DNA of 27,116 bases from Nitratifractor sp. (GCA_015485845.1 WFSU01000173.1:1-27116), one strand, 5' to 3'; numbered from the stretch's first letter, positions 13,021-21,728 are shown. Notes: generated from the letters alone by a model not told the origin. Numbers and translations: made by a program.

Positions 13021-13248
13021 TTATAAGTCCTCCAGTTTTTTGATTTTCTTCAAACCAGTCTTGTTAAGTATTATCACCAAAACTGCCGCTACAAAAATAG
13101 ACACAACATCCAAAATCAATAGTGTCTTGTCTGCAGTTGCATAATGATTGACAAACCAACTAACCAGCCCCATTATAGCAGCTACTGCCACTCCAATCCA
13201 AAATTTAATCCAACTGATCTCTTCTCTTTCTTTGTCAATTTTTCCCAT
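13021..13248 (-). CDS. 75-residue two-pass membrane protein (first gene of small membrane module, copy 2)
   Basis: The protein has a charged N-terminus (MGKIDKEREEISW), a hydrophobic segment (about residues 16-34), a polar loop (HYATADK), a second hydrophobic segment (about 43-61) and a basic C-terminus GLKKIKKLEDL. Length, topology and tail match the 76-residue protein at 3800-4030. The ATG has no Shine-Dalgarno but stands five bases after an extended -10, so the mRNA should be leaderless. It lies 34 bases downstream of the dnaE stop on the same strand but has its own promoter. It is AT-rich compared with dnaE. Family not recognised. Confidence 0.75.
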   Translation of the reverse strand: MGKIDKEREEISWIKFWIGVAVAAIMGLVSWFVNHYATADKTLLILDVVSIFVAAVLVIILNKTGLKKIKKLEDL

Positions 13249-13253
13249 GCCAT

Positions 13254-13262
13254 ATTATACCA
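13254..13262 (-). promoter_or_regulatory. Extended -10 promoter of small membrane module, copy 2
   Basis: Minus-strand TGGTATAAT ends exactly five bases before the ATG at 13248, as in copy 1. The preceding bases (TTA) are also identical, while sequence further upstream differs. It sits in the short gap after dnaE. Confidence 0.7.
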
Positions 13263-13282
13263 TAAATGCGATCGCGCCATTC

Positions 13283-16200
13283 TCAGCTCGCCACCAACGC
13301 CTCTTCAGGATAGACCCCCAGCTCGCGGGCTTCGACGAGGAACCCCTCCCCTACCCGGATTTTGGACTCGATGACAATATCGGCGAGTTTGCTTTTGATG
13401 TGGAGTTCGAGGGGGCGGCGACCGGGGTGTTTTTCGGCGAGGCAGAAAAGCTCTTCGGCGATCTTGGGGTCGGGCATGAGATCGAGGGCGATGATCAAAG
13501 GGGGCTGTTCGGGCTCGGGGGTGTGGTGCTCTTCTTTTTTGATCTTGACCTTCTCTTTGCGGGCATCTTTGAGGGATTCGATTTTGAGGATATTCATTCG
13601 GGTAAACTCCCCGTCTCGACCAATCTTGACCTTAAACGCGATCGGTTTGGTCATGTCAAAATCTTCTTCAAGCTCTTTGAGCCGGTTTTCAAACAGCATC
13701 AACTCGATGTTGCCGTGCAAATCCATGATGTTGGCGATGCCGAATTTGTTCCCTTTTTTACTGATCTTGTGGGTGATCTCCTCGATCCGCCCGATGAGGA
13801 GCGCCTGTGAGCCGTCGGCCAGATCATCGATCTCGGAGCTGAGGGTGTAGTTGATCTTGGAGAGCTCTTCCCGATAGCGGTCGAGCGGGTGGCCGGAGAC
13901 GTAAAAACCGAGCGATTCTTTTTCAAACTCCAGTATCTGCATCGGCTCGTACTCGTCCATTTTGGTCAACTCCACCTCAACACTTGTCATCTCTTCTCCG
14001 CCGCCGAAGAGTGAGCCAACCGCCATCTTTTTCGCCTCGCCTGCCTTTTTGGCCGCATCGACGATCTCTTCGATCTGCACCAGCATCGCCTGGCGTGAAT
14101 ACTCGAAGCTGTCAAAAGCACCGGCTTTGATGAGAGCTTCGACCACCTTTTTGTTGACTTTGCTCGCATCGATCCGGGAGACGAAATCGCTCAGGCTGGT
14201 GAAGCTTCCCTCCTCCCGTGCTTCGAGAATCGACCGGATCGCAATGTCCCCGGCTCCTTTGACCGCACCGAGTCCGAAAATGACCGACTCTTTGCCATCA
14301 ATATTGTCGGCGATAAACTCCAAATCGGATCGGTTGATATCGGGGGGGAGGAGCTGGATATCCATGTGTCCGAGTTCATCGACGTACTTGACCACTTTGT
14401 CAGTATTGTTCTTCTCCAGTGTCAGGATCGCCGCCATGAATTCGGTGGGGTAGTAGTATTTGAGGTACGAGGTGTAGAAGGTGACCATCGCGTAAGCGGC
14501 CGAATGGGATTTGTTGAATCCGTATCCGGCAAACTTGACGATCAAGTCGAAGAGCTCTTCAGCCTTGAAGCGATCGAAGCCCTTCTTCGCTGCCCCTTCG
14601 GCAAACTCATCTTTGAGCTTGTCCATCTCCTCCTTGATCTTCTTACCCATCGCCCGGCGTACGAGATCCGCCCCGCCGAGGCTGAAGCCCCCGATGGTCT
14701 GGACGATCTGCATGACCTGCTCCTGATAGACGATGACACCATAAGTAGGTTTGAGGATCGGTTCGAGCTCAGGGAACATGTAGGTGATCTCCGCCCGGCC
14801 GTGCTTCCGCTCGACAAAGTCATCCAGCATCCCCGACTCCATCGGACCCGGGCGATAGAGGGCAAGCATCGCGATGACATCTTCGAACCCGTCAGGTTTG
14901 AGCTTTTTGGCCAGGTCACGCATCCCGGTTGATTCGATCTGAAACAGTCCGAGGGTCTCCCCGGTACCGATATATTCATAGACTTTGGGATCGTTGATGT
15001 CCTCTTCGACAAAGTTGATCCGTTTGCCGTGGCGTTTCTCGACGAGTTGGAGGGCTTCTTCGATGACGGTGAGGGTCTTGAGGCCGAGAAAGTCAAATTT
15101 GATGAGATCGACATCCTCGACGTACTTGCCGCTGTATTGCGTCGCCAGTGTATCCATCCCGGAGGGTTTGAAGAGGGGTGTTTTTTGCCAGAGGGGTTCG
15201 TTGGAGATGACGACACCGGCGGCATGGGTGCCGGCGTTGCGGTTGAGCCCTTCGAGCGCTTTGGCAAATTTCCAAACACGCGCCGCTTGCGGATCGCTCT
15301 CGATAAGCTCTTTGATTTTGGGCTCTTTTTCGTACGACTCTTCCAAGTCGATCCCCAGTTCGTCAGGGATCAGTTTGGCAAAGGCATCGGCCTTGGAGTA
15401 CGGCATATCGAGTACCCGTGCGACATCGCGGATCACCCCTTTGGCAAGGAGTTTACCGAAGGTGATAATCTGCGCGACGTTGACCCGGCCGTATTTGTCC
15501 ACCACATAGTCGAGGATCTCCTGCCGACGCGCCTGGCAAAAGTCCATATCGATATCCGGCATGCTCACCCGCTCGGGGTTAAGAAATCGCTCAAACAGCA
15601 GTCCATAAGGCATCGGATCGATGTCGGTAATCCGCAGCGAATACGCCACCAGCGACCCGGCCGCCGATCCACGGCCTGGTCCAACCGGTATCCCCATTTG
15701 CTTGGCGACATCGACGAAATCCCATACGATGAGCATGTACCCGGGGAATTTCATCGAATTGATGATCTCGATCTCCACTTCGAGGCGCTCCCGGTACTCA
15801 TCATGCTTCTCTTCCGGGACGATCTTGAGGCGCTCTTTGAGTCCTTCACGTGCTTCGTGCATGAAAAGAACTTTGTCGTTCTCCAGCGAATATTCGACAT
15901 CGGGCTCCGGCAACGTTAATCCCACCGCTTCGGCACGTTCACGGGCAAACTTGAAGTTCGGCGGTGTGGGGTTGCCCAGTTTGATCTCAAGGTTGCATTT
16001 CTCGACGATCTCCTGCGTGTTTTCCAACGCTTCGGGAATGTCGGCAAAGAGCCGTGCCATCTCTACGGGAGACTTGACATAAAACTCCCGTACCGAGTGG
16101 CGCAGCCGATCGGGGTCGTCGTAGAGTTTGTTCATCGCGATGCACATGAACGCCTCATGCGCCTCCCCGTCATCCTGCTCGCTGTAGTGGGTATCGTTGG

Positions 16201-16837
16201 TTGCGACAATTTTGATCCCAGTCTCTTGCGAAAGGCGAATGACATCCTTGTCGATCCGCTGCTGATCCCCGATCCCATGCCGCATCATCTCGAGGTAAAA
16301 ATCCTCCCCGAAAAGTTCCTTGTATCGCAGCGCCACCTCTTTGGCCTCTTCGTACCCTTTGGCACCATTTTTGAGGTTACGTTCCGAGAGGTTGAGGTTC
16401 CAGTTGATCTCCCCCTGCAAACACGCCGAAGAGCACACCAGCCCCTCAGCGTGGTCTTTGAGGAGGTTCCAATTGATCCGGGGGTAGTAGTAAAAGCCGT
16501 CAATGTAGGCTTTTGAGCTGAGCAGCATGAGGTTCTTGTACCCGACGTCGTTCTTGGCATACAGGCACAAGTGATAGCGCTGCCGGACACTCTTGTCCCC
16601 GATATCCTCCTGATTGTGCAGATACGCCTCCATCCCAATGATCGGCTTGATCCCCTCTTTGCGCATGGTATTGTAGAAATCAATCGCCCCAAACATATTG
16701 CCATGATCGGTCATGGCTACCGAGTCCATCCCGAGCTCTTTGACCTTCTTGGCGAGTGTTTTGATCTTGTTGGCTCCGTCGAGTAGCGAGTACTCGGTGT
16801 GGAGGTGGAGGTGGGTGAATTTGGGGGTGTCGGACAT
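13283..16837 (-). CDS. dnaE: DNA polymerase III alpha subunit
   Basis: This 1184-residue protein is the replicative polymerase subunit of the C family, full length and uninterrupted by an intein. It begins with a PHP domain (FTHLHLHTEYSLLDG). The palm carries the catalytic acids in PDIDMDF (about residue 427) and FDFLGLKTL (about 579), preceded by GPGRGSAAGSLVAY. The finger and helix-hairpin-helix regions include YGFNKSHSAAYA and LGAVKGAG, and an OB-fold segment near the C-terminus includes LLIGRIEEITHKISKKG. The ATG at 16837 follows GAGGT. An extended -10 (TGCTATATT, 16861-16869) gives it its own promoter in the 63-base gap after the Uma2 gene. Confidence 0.97.
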   Translation of the reverse strand: MSDTPKFTHLHLHTEYSLLDGANKIKTLAKKVKELGMDSVAMTDHGNMFGAIDFYNTMRKEGIKPIIGMEAYLHNQEDIGDKSVRQRYHLCLYAKNDVGYKNLMLLSSKAYIDGFYYYPRINWNLLKDHAEGLVCSSACLQGEINWNLNLSERNLKNGAKGYEEAKEVALRYKELFGEDFYLEMMRHGIGDQQRIDKDVIRLSQETGIKIVATNDTHYSEQDDGEAHEAFMCIAMNKLYDDPDRLRHSVREFYVKSPVEMARLFADIPEALENTQEIVEKCNLEIKLGNPTPPNFKFARERAEAVGLTLPEPDVEYSLENDKVLFMHEAREGLKERLKIVPEEKHDEYRERLEVEIEIINSMKFPGYMLIVWDFVDVAKQMGIPVGPGRGSAAGSLVAYSLRITDIDPMPYGLLFERFLNPERVSMPDIDMDFCQARRQEILDYVVDKYGRVNVAQIITFGKLLAKGVIRDVARVLDMPYSKADAFAKLIPDELGIDLEESYEKEPKIKELIESDPQAARVWKFAKALEGLNRNAGTHAAGVVISNEPLWQKTPLFKPSGMDTLATQYSGKYVEDVDLIKFDFLGLKTLTVIEEALQLVEKRHGKRINFVEEDINDPKVYEYIGTGETLGLFQIESTGMRDLAKKLKPDGFEDVIAMLALYRPGPMESGMLDDFVERKHGRAEITYMFPELEPILKPTYGVIVYQEQVMQIVQTIGGFSLGGADLVRRAMGKKIKEEMDKLKDEFAEGAAKKGFDRFKAEELFDLIVKFAGYGFNKSHSAAYAMVTFYTSYLKYYYPTEFMAAILTLEKNNTDKVVKYVDELGHMDIQLLPPDINRSDLEFIADNIDGKESVIFGLGAVKGAGDIAIRSILEAREEGSFTSLSDFVSRIDASKVNKKVVEALIKAGAFDSFEYSRQAMLVQIEEIVDAAKKAGEAKKMAVGSLFGGGEEMTSVEVELTKMDEYEPMQILEFEKESLGFYVSGHPLDRYREELSKINYTLSSEIDDLADGSQALLIGRIEEITHKISKKGNKFGIANIMDLHGNIELMLFENRLKELEEDFDMTKPIAFKVKIGRDGEFTRMNILKIESLKDARKEKVKIKKEEHHTPEPEQPPLIIALDLMPDPKIAEELFCLAEKHPGRRPLELHIKSKLADIVIESKIRVGEGFLVEARELGVYPEEALVAS

Positions 16838-16860
16838 AGGTACCTCGGATTTTTTCTTTG

Positions 16861-16869
16861 AATATAGCA
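16861..16869 (-). promoter_or_regulatory. dnaE: Extended -10 promoter of dnaE
   Basis: Minus-strand TGCTATATT lies 23 bases before the dnaE ATG, giving a short leader that holds the GAGGT ribosome binding site. The -35 region is not clear. Confidence 0.45.
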
Positions 16870-16900
16870 GAAGAGTTCTTGTGTTTTCTTTTGAGACCGT

Positions 16901-17434
16901 CTATCTCCTCCAGATGAACCCGAAGTCAAAGTCGATTCGGCATTCCCGTGTCTCAAAGGTATAGTGCTCTTCCGAAAAATCCCCGATTTTTTCATAGCGG
17001 TGGTCAATCAGCTCATAGAGTTTGGCCTTTTTATGATCCGGATAGACGAGGATATAATAGCGCACCCCTTCGCGCTGATAGAGGTCGAATTTGAGGATTT
17101 CATCCCGTTTGGCCGTCGAACGGGAGATAACTTCGAAGATGATCTCGGGTGCCTGCACCAACCGATCCTCCGGCTCATAGCAAAATACCATACCATCGGG
17201 TCGCACGACTGTATCATCGGAGAATTCTACGTCCATTTCGATCGCCGCATGACAGGTGCTGCACGTATCGAGCCGCTCATCCAGCTGCCGAAAAATCCTG
17301 CCGGAGACATACTGATGTCCATACATCGGAGAGGGCGCCATCGCAAAGGCATCCCCCCCGATAAGCTCCCAGTCCCCTTCCCACTGACGATAGTCTTGTA
17401 CTGTGTATTTTTCTTCGTAGGCCAGATTACCCAT
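16901..17434 (-). CDS. Uma2 family (DUF820) PD-(D/E)XK-fold protein
   Basis: The 177-residue protein fits the Uma2/DUF820 family, predicted PD-(D/E)XK endonuclease-fold proteins. Typical blocks are YTVQDYRQWEGDWELIGGDAFAM, the acidic VVRPDGMVF, APEIIFEVISRSTAKRDEILKFDLYQREGVRYYILVYPDHKKAKLYEL (metal-site Glu in FEV, then S-T, D, K and the GVxxYxxxxP turn). The ATG at 17434 with GGAGG five bases upstream is preferred over one six codons earlier. The family is widespread and often multicopy, especially in Cyanobacteria, and its biological role is unsettled; its link to DNA cleavage is mostly predicted. A TGCTATAAT extended -10 precedes it. Confidence 0.85.
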   Translation of the reverse strand: MGNLAYEEKYTVQDYRQWEGDWELIGGDAFAMAPSPMYGHQYVSGRIFRQLDERLDTCSTCHAAIEMDVEFSDDTVVRPDGMVFCYEPEDRLVQAPEIIFEVISRSTAKRDEILKFDLYQREGVRYYILVYPDHKKAKLYELIDHRYEKIGDFSEEHYTFETRECRIDFDFGFIWRR

Positions 17435-17469
17435 ATTGTCCTCCGTCAGCATTGGATTCGTGATAAAGT

Positions 17470-17478
17470 ATTATAGCA
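17470..17478 (-). promoter_or_regulatory. Extended -10 promoter of the Uma2 gene
   Basis: Minus-strand TGCTATAAT (a perfect -10 with TGn extension) ends 35 bases before the preferred ATG of the Uma2 gene. No strong -35 hexamer is seen. Confidence 0.55.
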
Positions 17479-17511
17479 TAGTTTCGCATGAGTGACTCGT
17501 GATCGGGAGCG

Positions 17512-17523
17512 CAACTTCAGTTG
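17512..17523. repeat. Short REP-like palindrome CAAC-TTCA-GTTG
   Basis: This small hairpin in the gap between the aminotransferase and Uma2 genes shares its flank and core (GGGA then ACTTCAGT) with the palindrome at 21691-21708. It looks like a degenerate copy of the same repeat. Confidence 0.45.
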
Positions 17524-17579
17524 GTATTTGTAATATCTCTGCTCTATTCAACAACTCTCTTTAAATTGTATGTTGTATC

Positions 17580-18692
17580 TTATAATAGTAAATATCTCCT
17601 CAGTCGCGCCACCCCCTCCCCCATATGTGCAATCTCCCGCGTGTAGGAGAAGCGGAGGTCGTGAGAGGTGCCGTTGCTGCCAAAGTCGATGCCGGGTGTT
17701 ACGGCAACGTGGGTATCTCGCAGGAGGGTTTCGGCAAACGCAGACGAGTCGTCGGTGTAAGCGGAGACATCTGCCCAGAGGTAGAAGGCTCCATCGGGGC
17801 GGGCATCGATGGGGAAAATGGGCGCAAGAGCCTCGTAGAGGTAGTCGCGCCGCTTGCGGAAGGTCTCGCGGACATGAGCAAGGTAGTCGTAGTCGAAGGC
17901 TTCGAGGGCAGCGTACTGGCTGAGGGTTGGGGCAGAGATGTAGAGGTTTTGGGCGATGATCTCGGCGGGACGGACGAGAGGTTCAGGGAGGATCATCCAG
18001 CCCAAGCGCAGGCCGGGCATGGTGAAGTATTTGGAAAAGCCGTTGATGACGATGGCGGTGTCGGAAAACTGAGTGGCACTGGCTGCCGGCTCACTGTACA
18101 CCAACCCATGATAGAGCTCATCGGAGATCAACGTGATCCTCTCAGCCTCGCAATACTCGGCGATGACTCCCAGTGCTTTGGGAGTGTAAATCGTTCCGGT
18201 AGGGTTGGCAGGCGAGGAGATATGCAGCACATCGATGTGGGTACTCTGCAACTGCTCGGGTGTGAGCTGATATCCTTCTTCAGAGCCGACCGGGAAAAAG
18301 TGAGGTGTGACATCCACCATGTGGGCAAAGTTTTTGTAGCATGGATAGGAGGGGTCGGGGAGTCCGAGGGTGCTGCCTTGATCGAGGGTCAGGAGGTAGG
18401 CGATGAGAAAAGCTGTGCTCGTCCCGGGTACGATCAGGATACGCCCCGGATCGATTTCAACGTCGTAGTCCCGCCGGTAATGCTCGGAAATCTTCTGACG
18501 CAGGGAGAGAAGTCCCAGTGTCTCGGTATAGGCAAACCGGTGATCGTCGATTGCCTCATGCAGCGCCGCGATCACCCGTGGTGAAGGGGGTAGATCGGGC
18601 TGGCCGATTTCGAAATGGATCGTGTCATCGTACCGTTGTGCCTCACGGACAACATCCATGACACGAAAGGGCTGAAGCTTGTCGGTACGCAC
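17580..18692 (-). CDS. Class I/II PLP-dependent aminotransferase
   Basis: This 370-residue protein is a fold-type I aminotransferase of the AspC-like group. Visible are the substrate-side FEIGQPDLPPSPRV, the cofactor residues in SPANPTGTIY (Asn) and LISDELYHGLVY (Asp and Tyr), the PLP-binding Lys221 in NGFSKYFTMPGLRLGWM, and the carboxylate-binding Arg in LRFSYTR near the C-terminus. The start is a GTG with AGGAG six bases upstream; this Shine-Dalgarno overlaps the TAG of the upstream exported-protein gene, so the two are co-translated. Amino-acid specificity cannot be read from the sequence; aspartate, alanine or aromatic transaminases are possible. Confidence 0.92.
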   Translation of the reverse strand: MRTDKLQPFRVMDVVREAQRYDDTIHFEIGQPDLPPSPRVIAALHEAIDDHRFAYTETLGLLSLRQKISEHYRRDYDVEIDPGRILIVPGTSTAFLIAYLLTLDQGSTLGLPDPSYPCYKNFAHMVDVTPHFFPVGSEEGYQLTPEQLQSTHIDVLHISSPANPTGTIYTPKALGVIAEYCEAERITLISDELYHGLVYSEPAASATQFSDTAIVINGFSKYFTMPGLRLGWMILPEPLVRPAEIIAQNLYISAPTLSQYAALEAFDYDYLAHVRETFRKRRDYLYEALAPIFPIDARPDGAFYLWADVSAYTDDSSAFAETLLRDTHVAVTPGIDFGSNGTSHDLRFSYTREIAHMGEGVARLRRYLLL

Positions 18693-18701
18693 ATCCGGCT
18701 C

Positions 18702-20429
18702 CTACAAAATCTGCTTGCCGTTGATCCGAAGATGGCCGTGATCGAACGTTAGATCGAAGATCGCCTTGTCCCCTTCGTAACGGACGAAAATCATCGCCAT
18801 GATCCGTATCTGTGTCGAAACGTGCGTCAGCAACTGCTGAAAATCACGTTTTTTCAATACCCAGCGACCGGAGAGATCGAGATAGCCAAGCATCATCATG
18901 GGTGCCGTGGAACGTCGGACATCAATCATATTGGGTTTGAACCGGGCTTTCAGCCGCAGCTCGGTGGGGGCGTATGTTTCTTTTTGTTTACCACTCATCA
19001 GCGTCACCCCGCCGATCCTGAGCGGCGCGATCGCCGCCTGTGCTCCGGTATGAATCACATGACCCACTACTTCTTCAAAATACCATCGCTCATCTTTGCT
19101 GCTGTTGGTCTCTGTGCGCAATCGCTCCGGCAACGCAATCAGCGCCGGGAAGGGGTTGTAGAGATGATCCATCGCCAAGGCGTAGTTCACGCCATCAGCA
19201 TTCACTTTGAGAGAGGCGGCACCTTTATTGTGTATCTCCAGGTGCATCGCTCCGGCCGAAGAGCGGTCTTGATACGCCAGTGTTTTGCCGAGTGTCACGG
19301 CAACACGGGTCGAGAGTGCCTTGGCTTCGTATATCGTCCAGGTCTTTGGTTCCTCCGCACGACCGGCGATCCGATCGACAGACAATGCATACCCGCTGTT
19401 TGTCCCACTCGAAGCCAATTGACCCATCAGCTTACGTCCCTGCTGTTGGGTAGCGTTGCGGTCGGGGAGAGGACGCAGCATCAGCCTCTCCAGCTTCTGG
19501 AGCAGTGTGACATTGATATCCTTTGCCCATGCTTTAAAGCGGGGGGTGTCGATTCGAAGCGATTGTTGAGCCTTCGGAGATCGATGCTCCAGCCGGAGAG
19601 TATTGGCTCCAAGTGTCACATCGCTGGCTGCCTTGTGCCCTTTTACCGTTGCCTGTTGTTTGAGACGTATTTTATCTATGACGATCCGATCCCCGCCCTG
19701 AGACAATGTGAGTGTTGGGAGTGTACATTGGAGCGTCCCGTCGTAACTGTGTCGGGCATCCAGATCACATTCAAACTTCACAAAATCAACTTGACTTTTT
19801 GTACCGGTACCAGTCTGATGTTCCAGTTGAAACGTACTGCCGATCAGATGCAGCGCCGTATCGTAACGGTTGTCGGGGTTGGATCGCTGAAGGGTTGCCA
19901 TCCAGTCCTGAACGTGCAGATGGGTTGTTTCATTTCTTTCTCGGAAATGAGCATCAATTGGCTTGAGGCGCACCTGTCTCAGGCGATCATTCGAACCAAA
20001 TGTCAAGAAAAAACTCAACCCCCTGGCCTCCAGAAACTTCAACACAGAAGGCGAAGTACGGTTCCCATCCCGACCAAACCAGACCACCTGTACACTCTCC
20101 GGTCGCTGGGCAAGATAACGGTGCCAGTCGACATCGACCATCACGCGAGCTCCCCGTAGCGCATCCAGCATCTCCGTCGGTACAGGCGATGCCGATGCAG
20201 CATACGCCCAGCTTCCCGTAAGGGATCGGAGGAGCGTTTCGGGATGGGTGATGTGGAGAAGATATCGGGAGGACTTAGAGGTATCACTCTGTTTTTTCAC
20301 AGAAAACCCCAGCTGATTCAGGGAGACAATCTCCTGGATCAGTTGAGCTCTCCGCTCTTCTGTCTCAGTTGCATTTGCAAGAGACAGGATCGCGAAAATC
20401 AGAAAGAAGACTCGAATATGTTTTGGCAT
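18702..20429 (-). CDS. Exported protein of unknown function
   Basis: The 575-residue protein begins with a clear signal peptide (MPKHIRVFFLIFAILSLANA, likely cleaved after ANA), so it is probably periplasmic or membrane-associated. The rest is rich in alternating polar/hydrophobic strands, for example around LHLIGSTFQLEH, YDGTLQCTLPTLTLSQGG and MHLEIHNKGAASLKVNADG, which suggests a long beta-rich fold. A relation to the DUF945 (YdgA-like) family is conceivable but not demonstrable by eye. It begins 13 bases after the DJ-1 family gene and its stop overlaps the aminotransferase ribosome binding site, so it lies inside a long minus-strand operon. No strong Shine-Dalgarno is seen before its ATG. 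Confidence 0.75.
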   Translation of the reverse strand: MPKHIRVFFLIFAILSLANATETEERRAQLIQEIVSLNQLGFSVKKQSDTSKSSRYLLHITHPETLLRSLTGSWAYAASASPVPTEMLDALRGARVMVDVDWHRYLAQRPESVQVVWFGRDGNRTSPSVLKFLEARGLSFFLTFGSNDRLRQVRLKPIDAHFRERNETTHLHVQDWMATLQRSNPDNRYDTALHLIGSTFQLEHQTGTGTKSQVDFVKFECDLDARHSYDGTLQCTLPTLTLSQGGDRIVIDKIRLKQQATVKGHKAASDVTLGANTLRLEHRSPKAQQSLRIDTPRFKAWAKDINVTLLQKLERLMLRPLPDRNATQQQGRKLMGQLASSGTNSGYALSVDRIAGRAEEPKTWTIYEAKALSTRVAVTLGKTLAYQDRSSAGAMHLEIHNKGAASLKVNADGVNYALAMDHLYNPFPALIALPERLRTETNSSKDERWYFEEVVGHVIHTGAQAAIAPLRIGGVTLMSGKQKETYAPTELRLKARFKPNMIDVRRSTAPMMMLGYLDLSGRWVLKKRDFQQLLTHVSTQIRIMAMIFVRYEGDKAIFDLTFDHGHLRINGKQIL

Positions 20430-20442
20430 CAGAGTACTTAGT

Positions 20443-21006
20443 TTAGCAAAACGTGGAGAGGGTGCCGTTGCGGACTGCCTCGTAACTCTCCTGCCCTACC
20501 AACTGCCGCACAATTTCCAATCCAAAGCAGATAGCGGTACCCGGCCCCTGAGAGGTGATGACCTTGCCATCGATAACGACTTTTTCATCGGCAATACGAT
20601 CGGCAGGTCGGATCTGCTCTTCGACGCTCGGGTAGCAGGTGTAACGGGGGCTCAAAACACCGGCTACATGGAGAGCATAGGGGGCAGCACACATGGCCGC
20701 CACCCATTTACCCTGTTCGGCAAAGGATTTGATGATCGATTGTGCCAGCGGGTTTTCTGCCAGACGGTTTGTCCCACCCCATCCACCGGGAAGGACCACG
20801 ATGTCGTACTCAGAAACAACAACATTTTTCAAAGAGATATTCGCCTGGATCGTGATGCCATTGGCTCCGGTCACTAAGTCATTTTCAAATTCACCAGGAA
20901 GATACGCCGAATGAACTTCGACCCCACCCCGACGCAAGATATCAATAATCGACGTCGCCTCGATCTCCTCAAAACCTTCTGCCAATGGAACCAATGCCCG
21001 TGCCAT
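20443..21006 (-). CDS. DJ-1/PfpI family protein
   Basis: This 187-residue protein belongs to the DJ-1/YajL branch of the DJ-1/PfpI superfamily, cytoplasmic proteins linked to oxidative stress and protein or metabolite deglycation. The hallmarks are the conserved acidic site in LAEGFEEIEA, VVLPGGWGGTNRL and the nucleophile-elbow cysteine in WVAAMCAAPYALHVAG (Cys106). The ATG at 21006, six bases after GGAGG, gives the standard start MARALVPLAEG; a GTG six codons earlier is less likely. It follows efp by 14 bases and precedes the exported-protein gene, probably in one transcript. Confidence 0.9.
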   Translation of the reverse strand: MARALVPLAEGFEEIEATSIIDILRRGGVEVHSAYLPGEFENDLVTGANGITIQANISLKNVVVSEYDIVVLPGGWGGTNRLAENPLAQSIIKSFAEQGKWVAAMCAAPYALHVAGVLSPRYTCYPSVEEQIRPADRIADEKVVIDGKVITSQGPGTAICFGLEIVRQLVGQESYEAVRNGTLSTFC

Positions 21007-21020
21007 TACAACCTCCTGAT

Positions 21021-21587
21021 TCACTTCGCTTTTTCGAGATATTTCCCCTCGACCGTATCGACTTTGATCATTTCCCCCTCGAGGATATGGAAAGGGACTT
21101 GCACGACTGCACCGCTTTCGAGGGTGGCTGGTTTTTTGCCTCCCTGTGAGTCGCCTTTGAAGTTGGGTGGTGTCTCGACAATCTTGAGGACAACCGTTTG
21201 AGGGATCTCGACTGAGATTGCCTTGCCGTTGTGAAACAAGATATCAGCATTCATCCCATCGATCATGAAATCAAATGTATCTTTGCCAACTTGTTCATGC
21301 GTCAGACCAATTTGATCAAACGTCTCTGTATCCATAAACTGCAAAAACTCACCGTCGTCATAGAGGTATTGCATGGTCTTTTGTTCCAGTTCAGGCACCT
21401 CGAATTTATCTCCGGCATGCACCGTCTTTTCAATCACTTTTCCCGATGAGAGGTTTTTGATTTTCATCCGAACAAACGCTGCGCCTTTTCCCGGTTTGAC
21501 GTGCTGAAATTCGGTGACCTTGTAAGGGTTACCGTCCAATTCAAGCCGCTTACCTTTTTTGATATCTCCCATACCAATGGTTGCCAT
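21021..21587 (-). CDS. efp: Elongation factor P
   Basis: At 188 residues this is a complete EF-P, which binds the ribosome between the P and E sites and relieves stalling at consecutive prolines. The N-terminal KOW-like domain carries the tip loop KPGKGAAFV, with Lys34 at the position that is beta-lysylated by EpmA/EpmB in many proteobacteria. The central and C-terminal OB domains follow (QYLYDDGEFLQFMD and the family signature near PPNFKGDSQGG). The ATG has AGGAG five bases upstream, and a promoter with TATAAT and TTGGCT lies 26-55 bases upstream of it. Confidence 0.97.
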   Translation of the reverse strand: MATIGMGDIKKGKRLELDGNPYKVTEFQHVKPGKGAAFVRMKIKNLSSGKVIEKTVHAGDKFEVPELEQKTMQYLYDDGEFLQFMDTETFDQIGLTHEQVGKDTFDFMIDGMNADILFHNGKAISVEIPQTVVLKIVETPPNFKGDSQGGKKPATLESGAVVQVPFHILEGEMIKVDTVEGKYLEKAK

Positions 21588-21613
21588 GTATACTCCTGCT
21601 TAAAAGATAAATG

Positions 21614-21643
21614 ATTATACCCACAAGGGGATAAAAAAGCCAA
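21614..21643 (-). promoter_or_regulatory. efp: Promoter of efp
   Basis: TATAAT (21614-21619) and TTGGCT (21638-21643) are separated by 18 bases on the minus strand. The -10 is followed after 26 bases by the efp ATG, allowing a short leader with its AGGAG site. Confidence 0.55.
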
Positions 21644-21653
21644 ATTGATTGTA

Positions 21654-21678
21654 GTGATTGGTAAGTCGTGATTGGTAA
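21654..21678. repeat. Short direct repeat GTGATTGGTAA, two copies
   Basis: Exact 11-base copies at 21654-21664 and 21668-21678 lie three bases apart, followed by the partial copy TAATTGGCGAT. Such ATTGGTAA-type tandem strings are common intergenic repeats in several bacterial groups. Confidence 0.6.
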
Positions 21679-21690
21679 TTGGCGATGGGG

Positions 21691-21708
21691 ACGCGACTTC
21701 AGTCGCGT
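21691..21708. repeat. REP-like palindrome ACGCGAC-TTCA-GTCGCGT
   Basis: Perfect seven-base arms surround TTCA, 20 bases past the serA stop on the minus strand. There is no T-run after it, so it is a poor intrinsic terminator. The core matches the palindrome at 17512-17523. Confidence 0.6.
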
Positions 21709-21728
21709 TTGGTTTTAAAATATCCTGA

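Noticed and set aside
21691..21708. Intrinsic terminator of serA
   Set aside because: The stem is convincing but is followed by CCCC rather than a T-run in the direction of transcription, so it is listed as a REP-like repeat instead.
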